From Rhyzopertha dominica (Eukaryota > Arthropoda > Insecta > Coleoptera > Bostrichidae): 64,000 nt of DNA. The notes beneath the pieces are model-generated. The model was not told where the DNA came from. It searched no databases and saw nothing but the letters and a program-made list of their open reading frames with translations. The translations under genes were made by a program, and so were the position numbers. The stretch is taken from positions 57,619,325 through 57,683,324 of the forward strand of contig QCXZ01000064.1 in NCBI GenBank assembly GCA_025024175.1. The letters are read 5' to 3'. Shown here piece by piece: positions 11,640 to 22,971 of the stretch (the first letter of the stretch is position 1; every line of letters begins with the position of its first letter).

Positions 11640-12620
11640 TCAGACGTTTCGACCTGGTTTTCGGTCTTTTTTAATCTTTATTATAATATTATTTTGACAA
11701 TTTTGAAAACATGACATTAAATAAAAGTTACGTTTTGTTTCAATATAACTTAGAAGTTTTCCATCACAACTAAATTAATATCTAATAAGTAATAAACAAA
11801 TAATAATAATAATAATAATAAGAAAATGTGGTTGTCTGAGTTTTGTTGTATGTAATGTTTTGTGTTGTGATGATGTGTATGTGTATGTGTTGAATTTTGA
11901 GTGCGTATGGTTTAAATTTCTATAGCAATCATTTTGGTATTATCAAAGTCAAAAATATGATCTGATGTTTCTTTAGTGCAGTGTGGCTACTATTACGATT
12001 TTAGTGCTGTTGTATCTATTTTTTAAATATTGTGTTGTTTGTCCTATATATTGCTTGTTACATTGTTTACATGCTATGTGTGTTTTTGTTTCGTGTGGTG
12101 TTTTTATGTAAAGGGTGTGTAAAATTGTTTAATTGTGTTGGTGGGTTTATAGGTAGTTTGGATTTTATGTTTTTAGAATGTAGTTCATTTTTTGTGGCGT
12201 TATGTGCGGGAGTGTTATATATGTATGTTAGTTTTAAATTTTGCTCGTTTTTCTTGTTGTATATTATTAAATATTTCTGTTTGTTTTTTTTATGGTATTA
12301 CGTATTAGTTTAATGGGGTAGTTTTTATTTTTTAGTTATTGCGTTTAAAGTTTCATATCTAAATTCTGGACTTGTTAGTTTTATTATTCGTTGTATTGTA
12401 TTGTTAATGACAGCCAATTTTTGTTTATGGGGATGGTTAGATTTATAATTTAAGAATCTGCCTGAAGATGTTGGTATAGAGTACCATTTTGTAATTATTT
12501 TGTTGTTTGTTTTAATAAGGGTGAGGTCGAGGTAGTTTAATGTGTTTGTTTTTTGTTTCTAAAGTGAATGGTAATTTTGGGTGAATGCTATTAAAACAGA
12601 ACTATTAAATTCTTTAAATA
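11640..12620 (-). pseudogene. Penelope-like element: RT C-terminus and GIY-YIG relic
   Basis: On the minus strand, from about 12575 down: NYLDLTLIKTNNKIITKWY and SGRFLNYKSNHPHKQKLA, the end of a PLE reverse transcriptase. Further down is CKQCNKQYIGQ-like coding near 12050, split by a stop, which is the GIY-YIG nuclease signature used by PLEs for target cleavage. The 3' end has a (TTA)n tract at 11801-11821 and a short hairpin (GACC...GGTC) followed by GAAACGTC near 11645, matching the other PLE termini in this window. Stops and frameshifts make it non-functional. Confidence 0.75.
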
Positions 12621-13789
12621 ATAATTTGCAAGATTTTGATAGTTTGTAAGGTGTTGTGCCAAGTGCGCCACTTTGGCCAAAGTAAGTAAACTCTGAAAAA
12701 TATAGATCTTAAGCAATCTAACCAACGTAAACTGAAAAAGTCTGTTCGAAATGGTTTTTTTAAGACATAATTTTGTTGGTATACCGTTTTATAATTATTA
12801 TATAAATAGCACTGAGCATACCGTAGCAGCAAGCGGGCTAGTGGATAACCCTAGCATCATACACTGCCATATTGGCAAATCTTTTTTTCATTTGCAGATG
12901 AATTCATATTTAACAACGCCACCTACATCATTTTATACTACAACTACGGATACAGCATCGTTGTAAAAATATATATTTGTTTCAAAAAGCCGTCACACCC
13001 TAATCTACCCCAGTAAGTTAAAGGACTATTATACCACCTTAAAAAGAACAAACATAATTGCGCCTTTGCGTTCAATAAAGCATATTTAAATAAGTATTTT
13101 TATCGTTACTTTTATTGACCGGGGGTAACCTATGGATTTAAAACAAATTCTATTTTGGAACTTGACCTTATATGTATGACTACATACTCTAAATTGTGTA
13201 TTTACTCAGTTGTTACTTACAACAACAAAATTCCAGATGTGTACCTACGTAAATCGCAGGTTGACACATATCCTTAAATTGTACACATTTCTCTGGCCAT
13301 AAACCCTACTTAAATATTCTCGTCAGATTTCCTCCGAGCAAGATAAATTTAATATAATGATTCCAAAGCGATGAGTGTGGGAACTGGATGCGCAGCGGCT
13401 CCATACAAGAAGTTGCTGTATCTGTACCAATCTCACACCACTATTCATGAATACACATGCTTCATTTCGTTCATAAAATTACTGGAACCTTATTAAGGTA
13501 AGGTTTATGTTATACGCGACAAATAAACTAAGTAGGTTAGGTAAAGTATATGCTGGTCCAAGTTAACATAACGAACATTCTTAAATATTTAGAGAATACA
13601 ATTGGCTGCACATTATTGTTTCATAATATTTTTTTGTTTAATAGCTCTTATCAGAGGAATTGTAAATGGGTGGTCCATAACTTTTTATCGTTATGGTTTG
13701 CAGGAATTGTTGTTATTCTGAATTTACAACAAAATTGTCCTTCTTTTTACTTCTGATAGTTTTTTTATAGTCTCCTTTCTTCACTATTG
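12621..13789. other. AT-rich gap
   Basis: No recognised gene. Short frames on both strands at 12614-12966 overlap each other and match nothing I know. Confidence 0.4.
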
Positions 13790-14460
13790 GCAATTTGGCA
13801 TTTGCAACTATAGTAGCCACTTATACTATGGCATCCTATTTAAGCATTTCTGGTAAAACTAAAAATAGGTTTAATTTTTCCAGTTGTTCAATGACTTCAC
13901 CTATTTCTTCTACAAAGATATTTTTCCAGTTCGTACTCTTGTCAAGACCTCGTTTGACGTTCCAGCACATAATCCATTAATTTTATGTGGAGTCATGACT
14001 GCTTGTTCTGTATTAGTAATTCGTTAAAGTATTATCTTCTTATTGTCTTGTTTCTGGCTTAGGTTTACTTTTTCGCAAGTTCTTTAGCATTTTATAAAGA
14101 AGTTCGTTTATTTTTTAGCATCATTTACTGTTTGCGCAGTTTTATACTTTCTGTATTATTTTATTTGTTATAAACTTTTGTTTCTAGGCATGAAGACCTT
14201 TTCTCCATAACGGTTTCTTATTATATTGATTAAATATTTTAATTTTTTTCATAATTGCTTCTACTCACATTTTCTGGTTTTCTTGTTCTATTTTAATGTA
14301 CTTCACGTTTCCTGCTAGCTTCCAGCATGAATTTCTAAAAATTTTGCCTTTCGTCCCTGATGATGTATTTTTGGGTTCGTTCTACTTGTTTCATTCTATT
14401 GCGTCCTATATCTTTTCGCTACATTTTGTAGTTTCTGCGGTCTTATTAATCCTCACACAT
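13790..14460 (-). pseudogene. Possible decayed LINE coding sequence
   Basis: The minus-strand translation is rich in Lys, Glu and Arg and reads like a LINE linker. Near 13970 it has MCWNVKRGLDKSTNW, loosely like the start of an AP-endonuclease domain ('WNVRGL'). The strong strand asymmetry (T-rich on plus) fits an A-rich LINE coding strand. Motif evidence is thin and the domain order is odd. Confidence 0.25.
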
Positions 14461-15070
14461 TACTTAGTTTCTATTAAATAGTGTGTGCTCTATAATTCCT
14501 AGCCCAGATAATTGTCTAACAGTTCTGAAAGACAGATATTTAATATGCTTAAGTATTTTTGGATATTTAGAATACCTTTAAAAGGTGATAAATCAATCCC
14601 CCCTTATTCTCAGAAAAAAAAAACATGATATATTGAAGCGTTAGCGTTGTCGCACTATAGTGACATGCTGATTCTCATCTGACTGACGTTATTGCGGTTG
14701 AAAATACTATCACAACATTTGTCAGATCATTTTCACGATTTTCTTTTTCATAATCTTTCGGTAGGGGTTTTCCAAATCATCCGCAAAATGGTAAATTATT
14801 TTTTAATCTAGAGTAAGCCATTTTATGGGGTTGCCTCTTCTCTAGAAACCTAAAACAGATCAAAACAAATGTATTAAAAATTAGCTAATAAATATTTACA
14901 CCGCAACATTTCTACGCATACTACTGCAACTTGATCGGCATTAAATCTACACCCATAGAATATTCGATCATATTTAATCGTATCTACTATATTTTCACAT
15001 CTAACTTTGGTCATTGTTTATTGAAAAAGTGGCTGTAACTTATTTATTTATTAAGATACCTAAATATAGA
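14461..15070. other. AT-rich gap
   Basis: Nothing recognisable. Confidence 0.4.
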
Positions 15071-15076
15071 AAAGAT

Positions 15077-15190
15077 ATTTTCTCCGAAAGATCGCTGTTT
15101 TTTATAAACACTGACAAAAAGTTATTAGTCTGACGTTTCGATTACACCCGTAATCTTTGTCAAAGACGAAGAACCTCAAAATGTGCCTCA
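15077..15190 (-). repeat. PLE-type terminal repeat, single arm
   Basis: Shares about 90 bp with the two arms of the palindrome at 17284-17476: CGAAAGATCGCTG, GACGTTTCGATTACACC and CTTTGTCAAAGACGAAGAAC. Read on the minus strand it has a GATTAC/GTAATC hairpin followed by GAAACGTC, the PLE-terminus arrangement. No coding sequence is attached. Confidence 0.55.
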
Positions 15191-15509
15191 CACAAGTTCA
15201 AACGTCATTAAAGCTACTACCTGACAACATAAAATGCTCTACTAAGCTCACTGAAAAGTTGACGTACAAGGGCTTTATGATTTTTTTCTATTTTAGAAAG
15301 ATATTAGCATTGTTAAAACAAAAAAGTGTCGGCCAGTGTTATCTAAAGCACAGCCGGAATTTTTTTATAATATAAATGTAATAAACTTTGTCTTGCTTTT
15401 CAACAGCATCTAGCTATATAGGTTTATTTTAATAAATACGTAACGATATTAACAAAAGGGTATATTGAAGTACACGTATTGTACTGATTTGCTAGGTGCA
15501 ATTGTAGAA

Positions 15510-15666
15510 AACCATCTCAAAGAATTGGTTTGAAGGTTCCTGTGGTTGTTGTCGATGACACTGAAAGTTTCAGTTTCAGAGCTACTTCTGAGGAAGACAC
15601 CGACATGAGTGTCGAAACGTCAATACCAAACAAGCAACGTGGGAACCATCTCATCTCAAAGAATTG
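15510..15666 (+). mobile_element. Very short PLE 3'-end insertion flanked by target duplication
   Basis: A roughly 116-bp segment (15528-15643) lies between two direct repeats: AACCATCTCAAAGAATTG at 15510-15527, and the same with a 5-base internal duplication at 15644-15666. The insert ends in a hammerhead-like core. PLEs commonly insert as 5'-truncated copies with duplications of this size, so this is probably a truncated PLE copy. The upstream part of the insert has no recognised coding. Confidence 0.5.
15588..15621 (+). ncRNA. Hammerhead-ribozyme-like core
   Basis: CTGAGGA (fits CUGANGA) at 15588-15594; stem II GACAC/GTGTC at 15596-15600 and 15609-15613 with an 8-base loop; GAAA at 15614-15617; then C-GUC at 15618-15621, the expected cleavage triplet. 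This is the full set of conserved core elements of the minimal type I hammerheads known from PLEs. Stem III has essentially no loop, and stem I pairs weakly (AA with TT), so activity as a monomer is doubtful. Confidence 0.55.
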
Positions 15667-15719
15667 ACCAATTTCATAAGTAGAATAGGTCGATCGTTCT
15701 ACAAACGGCAAAGTCATAT

Positions 15720-17283
15720 GTTGCTTTGAGGAGCATCCTATACAGCAAAACGGTATTTATTTAGCAGTTACTGTTGCTCTGTGAATAGATAAAATTTCGT
15801 TTTGAAGTGTCCACGGTGTTTTATTATATGACAGGCCAAGCACTTATCAGTATACCCTCGTACGTAACGCAGAAAGCTATTCTTTCAATTCCAATTTGTT
15901 TTCCAGGCAAAATTATCTGCGGCGATTTCCACTCAAGTGTGGGGTTTCGGAAACCATAACTTTCAGGCTCGTTGTCTTTAAAACCTCGACGTACTCAGTT
16001 ATCACTACGGTCGCTGCAGTATAGACCTGCAACCTTGCACGAAATGCTCTATAATGGCTTTCCACGAACTGTAGAAAATTGCAGAAATCCGGCAGTGGAA
16101 CATTATGTTACAATATCAGTCTGGCTTTGATAATGTACACCAACTGCCTTGGTTATGACCATAAAAAGCGACAATAAGATAAAACGCAAGGAAACTCGAC
16201 AATTAAAGCGCCGATGTGGCAGTAACTTTCAGTTTTTTTCTTCTCGGCTCTATACTTAACTGTGTTGCTATCAGATTAATTATTCCATTGCATGTTCGCC
16301 TCGTTTTAATAATAACATATAAAGCCCGGCGCTTGGATTTCACTGCTCCATTTCGACCTTACGGCACGTTATTAATTTCCTCGAATACCCGGAGCTCCCG
16401 TTTAAGTACCTGCCCGCAATTAGGTGTTAGGTAAACGCATAAGATTATTACTATAATTATAATTAGGCAGCCGCGGAATCAACTCATGGAGTGTGAAAAA
16501 CGACTCGGTGTATCAAAGTCTTGACCCACATCCTCCCATGATTTTCATTTCTTAATCGCTAAGGCACCATAGGTTTTATAATTAGTCATCATAAAAACAC
16601 AGATTACATGATAAGTTTACAAATCCTCGCCTATAACACAGTTGATTTAAGGGGATTACGCCCGTATTCTGCTTATGGGATTCACAATGTAAACTTGACA
16701 ACGAATATCTTCAAAAGTAACAAGAATTTTTAACTCATTTTTTTTAAATGAAAGGTTTTAATGTTCTGACAATTGGCCACAAATCTTATTATGAATGTCT
16801 TGTTTGAGAGAAGTCATCATCAACACTATTTTGTTTTTTAATTGCCACCGGGCATCGGATACTTCCCTTGCCATTTGTAATTGTTCAAATAAAAATAAAA
16901 AATATAAAAATATACAAAGTGATTCACTAACGGTACGGAGCAGCTGTATCTTGAAAATCCCTCACACTTTCGCTTTTTTTTTAATAAAAACGTACCAGGG
17001 AAGTTCTCTAAAAATATTTCGAAGTTACCAAGTTTCCCATTAGAGGGTATATTTGATATCATGTTACAAGTCAAAAGCAAATAAATACGAGATTTGCCCA
17101 TAAAATGTGGATGGAAAATAGAAATGTTAGAATCTTTGTTTAATTAACTAAAAGGTTCGCTACCTCTTTTCTCTAGTTGCCGTGGTAACGGCACTACAAA
17201 GCAAAATGATATCGACACTTCTATAATATATAATAATAATTATTATACGAGGGTGGATGCTTTCAGTGTCCATAATATAATAT
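15720..17283. other. Unannotated AT-rich stretch
   Basis: No recognised coding or repeat. Overlapping opposite-strand frames near 16800-17100 are uninformative. Confidence 0.4.
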
Positions 17284-17476
17284 ATTTTCTCGGAAAGATC
17301 GCTGTCATTTTAAAACACTGAAAATTATTGGTCCGACGTTTCGATTACACCTGTAATCTTTGTCAAAGACGACTTTTGAGGTTCTTCGTCTTTGACAAAG
17401 ATTAGAGATGTAATCGAAATGTCAGACCAATAATATCTTGCCAGTTTTAAAACGACAGCGATCTTTCCGAGAAAAC
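17284..17476. repeat. Palindrome of two head-to-head PLE terminal repeats
   Basis: Arms of about 90 bp (17284-17372 and 17386-17476) pair with a handful of mismatches and small indels around a 13-base centre. The inner stem TGTCAAAGACGA / TCGTCTTTGACA is exact. Each arm contains the hairpin-plus-GAAAYGTC arrangement of PLE ends. The single-arm relative is at 15077-15190. Confidence 0.75.
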
Positions 17477-18960
17477 ATTATATAATAACAATAATTGTTA
17501 ATAAATCGAAAGTAGTAGATTTATACATAATATACTAATCAGTTTAGTTAATAGTGTACATGGCTAGTTAGTAAACTTTCCAACTGTGCTGCAAATTTAA
17601 TTGTACAAATATTATCATATGAAAAAAAAACGAAATATTTGATGTTCTTGTTTTACCGAGCGATTCAATAAATTTTCATAAAGCTAGTTGCGCAATAAAA
17701 AGCTAAGTTTTTATTTATCATTATTTGTGAAAAAAGAAAAGAGTATAAATGCAATGCAATGTTGTAGAAATACAACTAGCACCAAATTTATGCCCTTCAC
17801 TTGCAATACATTATTGCAAAAATATTGCATATTTCTTAAATACAATGGTATGGTAAAAGTAGATACTATTAAAAAATAAATAATGTCAATTTTATTTAAC
17901 TAGCCAAAAAAAAGCCATCAAATTGTTAACAATAAATGGGTCAATTGGCTTTTCGAACATTTGGTTTAAATGAAGAATTGAACACCTTTTTTTGTTAAAA
18001 AACGTATATTTCCTTTTTGTTAGTATTTGGTACATACATTGTTTACTTATCTGAGCGAATTTTATCCGAAAAGATTGTTATGTAATATTCAATATTCTTG
18101 TACCTTGCAATTTCGATAATAAAAACATCTCTCGAAATGGTTAAAAACATTTAGGGGTTTCCATTAAAAAAAATTCGATGACATTGCTAAAAACAAAAAA
18201 GTGTAAAAATTTTAAAGTTGGTTGTGAATAGTAAAAAAAAATTATAAATCGAATAATTTCATTTCAATAAGTTATTTATTCCATAGTTTTACTCTCATAT
18301 GATAAACTGATCACGGATTGTACTTTGTCATAATTATTCGATTCCTTATGACAAATATAGCGTTTGATTTGATATAATATTTTCATATAATGACAGTGCT
18401 ACGTGTTGGAAGAAGATGATTAGAATAGTAAATTTGAAGAATTACGATTTGTTCTGCAAACTCCTGTGAGATGCGAACCTAAAGCTGTCTATCTGCATTG
18501 TCCACATCCAGCAATCTATTTACATTTTTTGGAGGTTTTATGGTCCTGTCAATCATTCTCTGCCCACCGTGGTAAGTGATATCCTATTCAATTTTTACGC
18601 TACGTCGGAGAGTTATTTTTTTCTACGTCATCAGCACACTCAAATTTACCGTTACGAAAAGGAAGGAAGCCCCTTAAATGCATCATTACGTTGTCTCTGA
18701 CTCTTTCCATTCACTAGAAGTAATTTTTAGCTGAGAGGACAAACTTTTTCTTCATTTTTTATTTTTTCCTTTCACTTTGGAGATGGATAATTATACAGGA
18801 AGCTAAAGATGAAGAACGTTACTCAAAGTTCTTGTGTACCTTTATTTCACAGGGACTGGTTTTGGGTTACTCCATAATCAGCCTGCTCTTACAATTTTAT
18901 TTATTACATTTATTTATAAACATTCATTAACATGTAAATAAAGATACACATGTAAGAAAT
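17477..18960. other. Unannotated AT-rich stretch
   Basis: No gene or transposon motif recognised. Confidence 0.4.
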
Positions 18961-18965
18961 AACAA

Positions 18966-19960
18966 CTTTACGCTCAAATAAAAATACACGAAGAGGGATG
19001 TCCAATAAGACCTCTAGTTTCCTTCATAGATACACCAGCATATCAATTAAGCAAATGGCTAGAAAAAACAATTAAAACAATAACAAATTCAAATCCCGAT
19101 GGGGCATAAGAAACAACAAAGAATTAGTAGAAGAACTTAAGAATTTAGAATTACCAGAAGGGAACATCAACTCCTCGTTTGATGTTAAAAGCTTATTCAC
19201 GAGGATACCTGCGGAAGATGTCACAGAACAAGCCGTTTATGTAATTCATAGAACAATAATAGAACCGATAGATAAGTATAATTTAATACAACTCCTAAAC
19301 TAGCAATGGACCAAAATTTTCTCCAGTTTAACGAAGTAACATATATCACAGAAGGTCTACCAATGGGATCTCATTTCTCTCCACTTTTGGAAGATATGTA
19401 CATGCAAAAATAGAAAAAGAAATAATGAGTAACAACACCTCGACTGGGAAAATTGTAAAATGGATGAGATGTATCGGTGACATCTATGCATTTTGAAGGG
19501 AACACCGAATGAACAAGATAACGAAATTAACTTCTTAGACATAAAAGTAATTAAAACAGGAAATAAAGTACAATTCGGTTATTTATAGAAAAGAAACAGG
19601 AACGGACACAACGATTGGTAAGTCATTAAACCATCCCAGAAAACACAAGGCAGCAGCCTATCGGACATACATTAATAGGTTAGAGAAATTATCCGTATCA
19701 ACGGAAGAGTATCAACAAGGACTTACCACAATAAAACAAATGGCTGTCAACAACGTATATGATGACAACGTAATAGAGAAAATAAGCAAAAAAAAATGAA
19801 AGAAAAGGAACCAGAAAGTAGGGAGAAAGACCTAAATGAGAAGAAAAACTTTGGTTTTAAACCAATATTTCGAACAATAATTAGATGACCAACAAAACAC
19901 CGAGTATAAAAGAAAAGGAGACGAAAGCCTCTAATGGTACATTGATATTGAACAACTAAT
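18966..19960 (+). pseudogene. Penelope-like element reverse transcriptase relic
   Basis: Read across frames: KIHEEGCPIRPLVSFIDTPAY near 18984, SSFDVKSLFTRIP near 19175 (RT motif A), LPMGSHFSPLL-like near 19357 (motif B), WMRYIDD-like near 19460 (motif C), EINFLDIKV near 19525, and LNHPRKHKAAAYRTYINRL near 19628. This order is diagnostic for the Penelope RT. Stops and frameshifts occur throughout. The GIY-YIG nuclease that normally follows is missing; similarity fades near 19960. Confidence 0.8.
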
Positions 19961-19976
19961 TTGAAAAATAAATGAA

Positions 19977-20540
19977 GTGACCATTCAAAAGTTTATTTGT
20001 GTAATAAACAGTAAAAAAGCAGCTCGAATTGTATCTCTGTGGGCATTTTCTTGGTTTGTGCGGCTTACTTTCTACTTTTGTCCCTCCATTTCCTTCTGTT
20101 TTTTTAAATTTCTGTTATCTTTCATTTTTGTGAATGGTATCGTTTGTTTGGAAACTTTTGGAATATTCCTTGTTTTTACTGTTTTTCGCAGCAATGCCAA
20201 CAACCGTTCCAGCAAATTTGTTCATAACCTCATGTGGGTTAGCTTTAATCAAAGAAATGATGCATTCTTGACCATCTGCTCGATTTTCTAGTTGGCATGT
20301 CGGTTTTGGGCCTTTTTGATCTGTTCTCGTAAGTAACTATTTTCTAGAGCGACCTTCTAGCAATCATTGCAAACAGCACTTACATTTCCGTTTCGTTCTT
20401 TTGCCTCCGACTGTTGACTTGAAACAAATTTTTCCAAAATATCGTTTATTAAACCATAAATACGTAGCATAAAAATTACTGAAGAGTTTCCAATAGAGGT
20501 TTTTTTTATAAGCTTGCGTTGAGATATGTAGAGCTCTANC
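19977..20540 (-). pseudogene. Possible LINE ORF1 N-terminal remnant
   Basis: The minus-strand translation has VCNDC followed after a stop by KVALENSYLREQIKKAQ, then a Lys/Glu-rich segment. A Cys pair followed by a short coiled coil resembles the N-terminus of some Jockey-group ORF1 (Gag-like) proteins. Several stops and frameshifts are present. Evidence is composition and one short motif, so confidence is low. Confidence 0.3.
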
Positions 20541-20544
20541 AAAC

Positions 20545-21690
20545 CTTGTAACCGAACTGCATTACCTATTTTACTTCTAGCTTATTTTGCTCAATGAACT
20601 TGACTTATGTTCTCAGCACAAAATTCTTACAATCATGCAGTGCAACTGTGCGTGGTAATATGACAGAGAAATTGCGTCTCCGGTGCATTTCAAGTGAAAT
20701 AAAGTTGCACAGAGACATATGTCCATAAACCTTAGAATACTTTTAAGACTCCAAGAACGTAAAGTGAGAAGCTCCTTGAACTTTACTGTACCATATAATA
20801 CAATAGATAAAACATCAACTGGCAAAGTACGGACTCAGTTTATACTCCCGGAAATTTACTATCATTTTATTTTATCTGATGTAACAAGGCATTTAAAGTG
20901 ATGCTAGTCCAGTATTTTACGGTTATGACTTATTTGTTTATAGCTCTGTGTTTTTATGACCTACGTAGACATTGCCTCGGACCAGCAAAGTCAATTTACC
21001 GTAAAATGGGGTATTTATTGATCATACAGGGTTAGAAGTCGTATTATGACGACATTTCCAACATTTACTATCACACTGTATAGGTTCAGATGATTATGAA
21101 GTGGAGTTAACATAATCCAATTTATATTAACTCGGCTAGTTATGAAGTGTAATCTTTGAAGGTCGTTACTAACCTCTTAATACACTTTGCATTCATTCGG
21201 TCGTCTTTTGCAATAGCAAAGTATGTAACAAATCTTGTTCTTTTTATTGTATGTAAGAAAAATTTATAAAACAAAATACTATCTTAGTAATCCATATGAT
21301 ATTGTCATTACTTGTATGTTAAACAGAGTCGATCTGTTTCAAGAGTTGAATAATAACTTGAAACTATTCAAGTACCAGAATTTTTTGTTTCTACTTGGCA
21401 CTTGTTGCATGCTGAAGAGAAAGATAATAAAATCGCGCTTGGATTTTTTCTGCAATGAATCTACTGGTCTCAAAAATTGGGCATCTTATTAGGGATGACA
21501 TGGAATAAATTGTTGGAAAATTCCTGCGTCAAATCCTGATTCTATTTTGTGCTATTTTATGAAAGTAATGAATCGATTTTTGAAAAATTATGCTAAACCA
21601 GGGAGCGCGTAGATCATAAAAGATAAGCGCGCATGCTTCCTCCGTCAACTTTGGTACACAATTTTTGACAGCAGGGTTAGAATCAGAGCC
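20545..21690. other. AT-rich gap
   Basis: Nothing recognisable. Frames at 20613-20901 lie on both strands and cannot both be real. Confidence 0.4.
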
Positions 21691-21739
21691 AAAAAATTCT
21701 CTTAGGTAAAATTTTTTGTAAATGTACCACCGCCATTAT

Positions 21740-22332
21740 GATATATCAACTAAAGACATTATGGAGAAGTGTGGACTATTGAAAAGCTACAGAGCGTTTT
21801 TACCTTTATATAAAAAAGACAACTAGTTCCTCAGGAAGCATACGACATCATTAATACAAACAATAAAAACTATGGGCCCAGGAATGGATTCCTATGATAC
21901 CTCCGACGTCGGGATTTAACGAAATGAAAAATCTTTACTTTTCACTCTAGGCTTTCTTCTAACAAGGTAGGGTGTAAAGAAAATCAAGAAATTCTATATA
22001 AGCCTAGCATGCGATAGCTTTTGGAACAGAATTCCATCGTCAATTCTATAAAAAGCATTTGTCAAATCTATATAAATTTGACAACGTTTACATGTCCGTT
22101 GAATTGAATGAAACAATGTTGTCGGATGTCAGTGATATTACATGAAATTAATGCACTTTATACAGAAGTAACTCAAAAACTTTGCCAAAATTACCAGTAA
22201 TAATAGGTCTGCAAATTTGTGACATAAGCTCCTATTTCTTTTTTTTTTGTAAACAGGACAGATTTTAGATTCAGACCATACCTTAAGAAAATTGGAGGAA
22301 CGCGAATGTAGAAAGATTAATTTTAAACTCAA
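21740..22332 (-). pseudogene. LINE reverse transcriptase fragment
   Basis: On the minus strand, VWSESKICPVYKKKRN near 22265 and an 'LLLVILAKFL' stretch match the fingers region ('W..SKI.PVYKKG', then 'SNFAKVFE'). Next comes VVKFIYIDLTNAFYRIDDGIL near 22060 (motif A), then SYLVRRKPRVKSKDF-like coding near 21940, a degraded motif B, and FIVCINDV near 21860. The order is correct for a LINE RT. Multiple stops and frameshifts occur. It is truncated at both ends. Confidence 0.7.
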
Positions 22333-22424
22333 TACGAACTAGACATTCTCTGTAAGCTGTATCTAGTAATGCTAGCTTTTTAATTAGTTTTCAAGCGTCT
22401 ATAATAGTGACCGGCAGGCACCTG

Positions 22425-22971
22425 CTGACAAACATGGAATATAGTGTGATCATAATAGTATATTAAAAAAACTATATCTTAATAAGGCGTCATTTTGTCG
22501 CACGAATCCAAAGTTTACAAAACGAGCCCAAAACGCTTAGAAAAGATACAAGAATGAATGGACCAAACGCTAAAGGCCCAGTTGTTCAAAACGTCTTTAA
22601 CTAGACTTCCAGGTTAAAAGCAGTTTTTAAAGAAAAAGCTTAAGCACAAAATTAAAGAAGTAGCGACAAATCAAAGAAAGCATATTTATACATGTCCATA
22701 CGTAAAAAAAATTATTTTTTAACATAACGTTAACAGATATGAATAACAAACTTTGCTGATGGTTCAGTACTGGATACAGTCTAAGCGACCCTTGAAACTA
22801 CATTGTCACGAAGTGAGTTCCACTTAGTGAACACCCGATTTGGCAAAAAGTTCTGTCTTATTGTTGCGTGGAAATTCTCTTTCTCCAACTTAAAGGAAAG
22901 TCCCATAATCTATCGTCTGTATTAAGGGTAAAAATTATTGGCTGATAGTACTACTTTACTGATCAACAAAT
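22425..22971. other. AT-rich gap
   Basis: Nothing recognisable between LINE and THAP transposon copy B. Confidence 0.4.

Noticed and set aside
12032..12313. 93-codon hydrophobic plus-strand frame resembling a membrane protein
   Set aside because: It is the antisense of the Penelope-like coding on the minus strand; T-rich antisense sequence reads as Phe, Leu and Val.
15517..15717. 66-codon minus-strand frame
   Set aside because: It runs antisense through the hammerhead-like PLE terminus.
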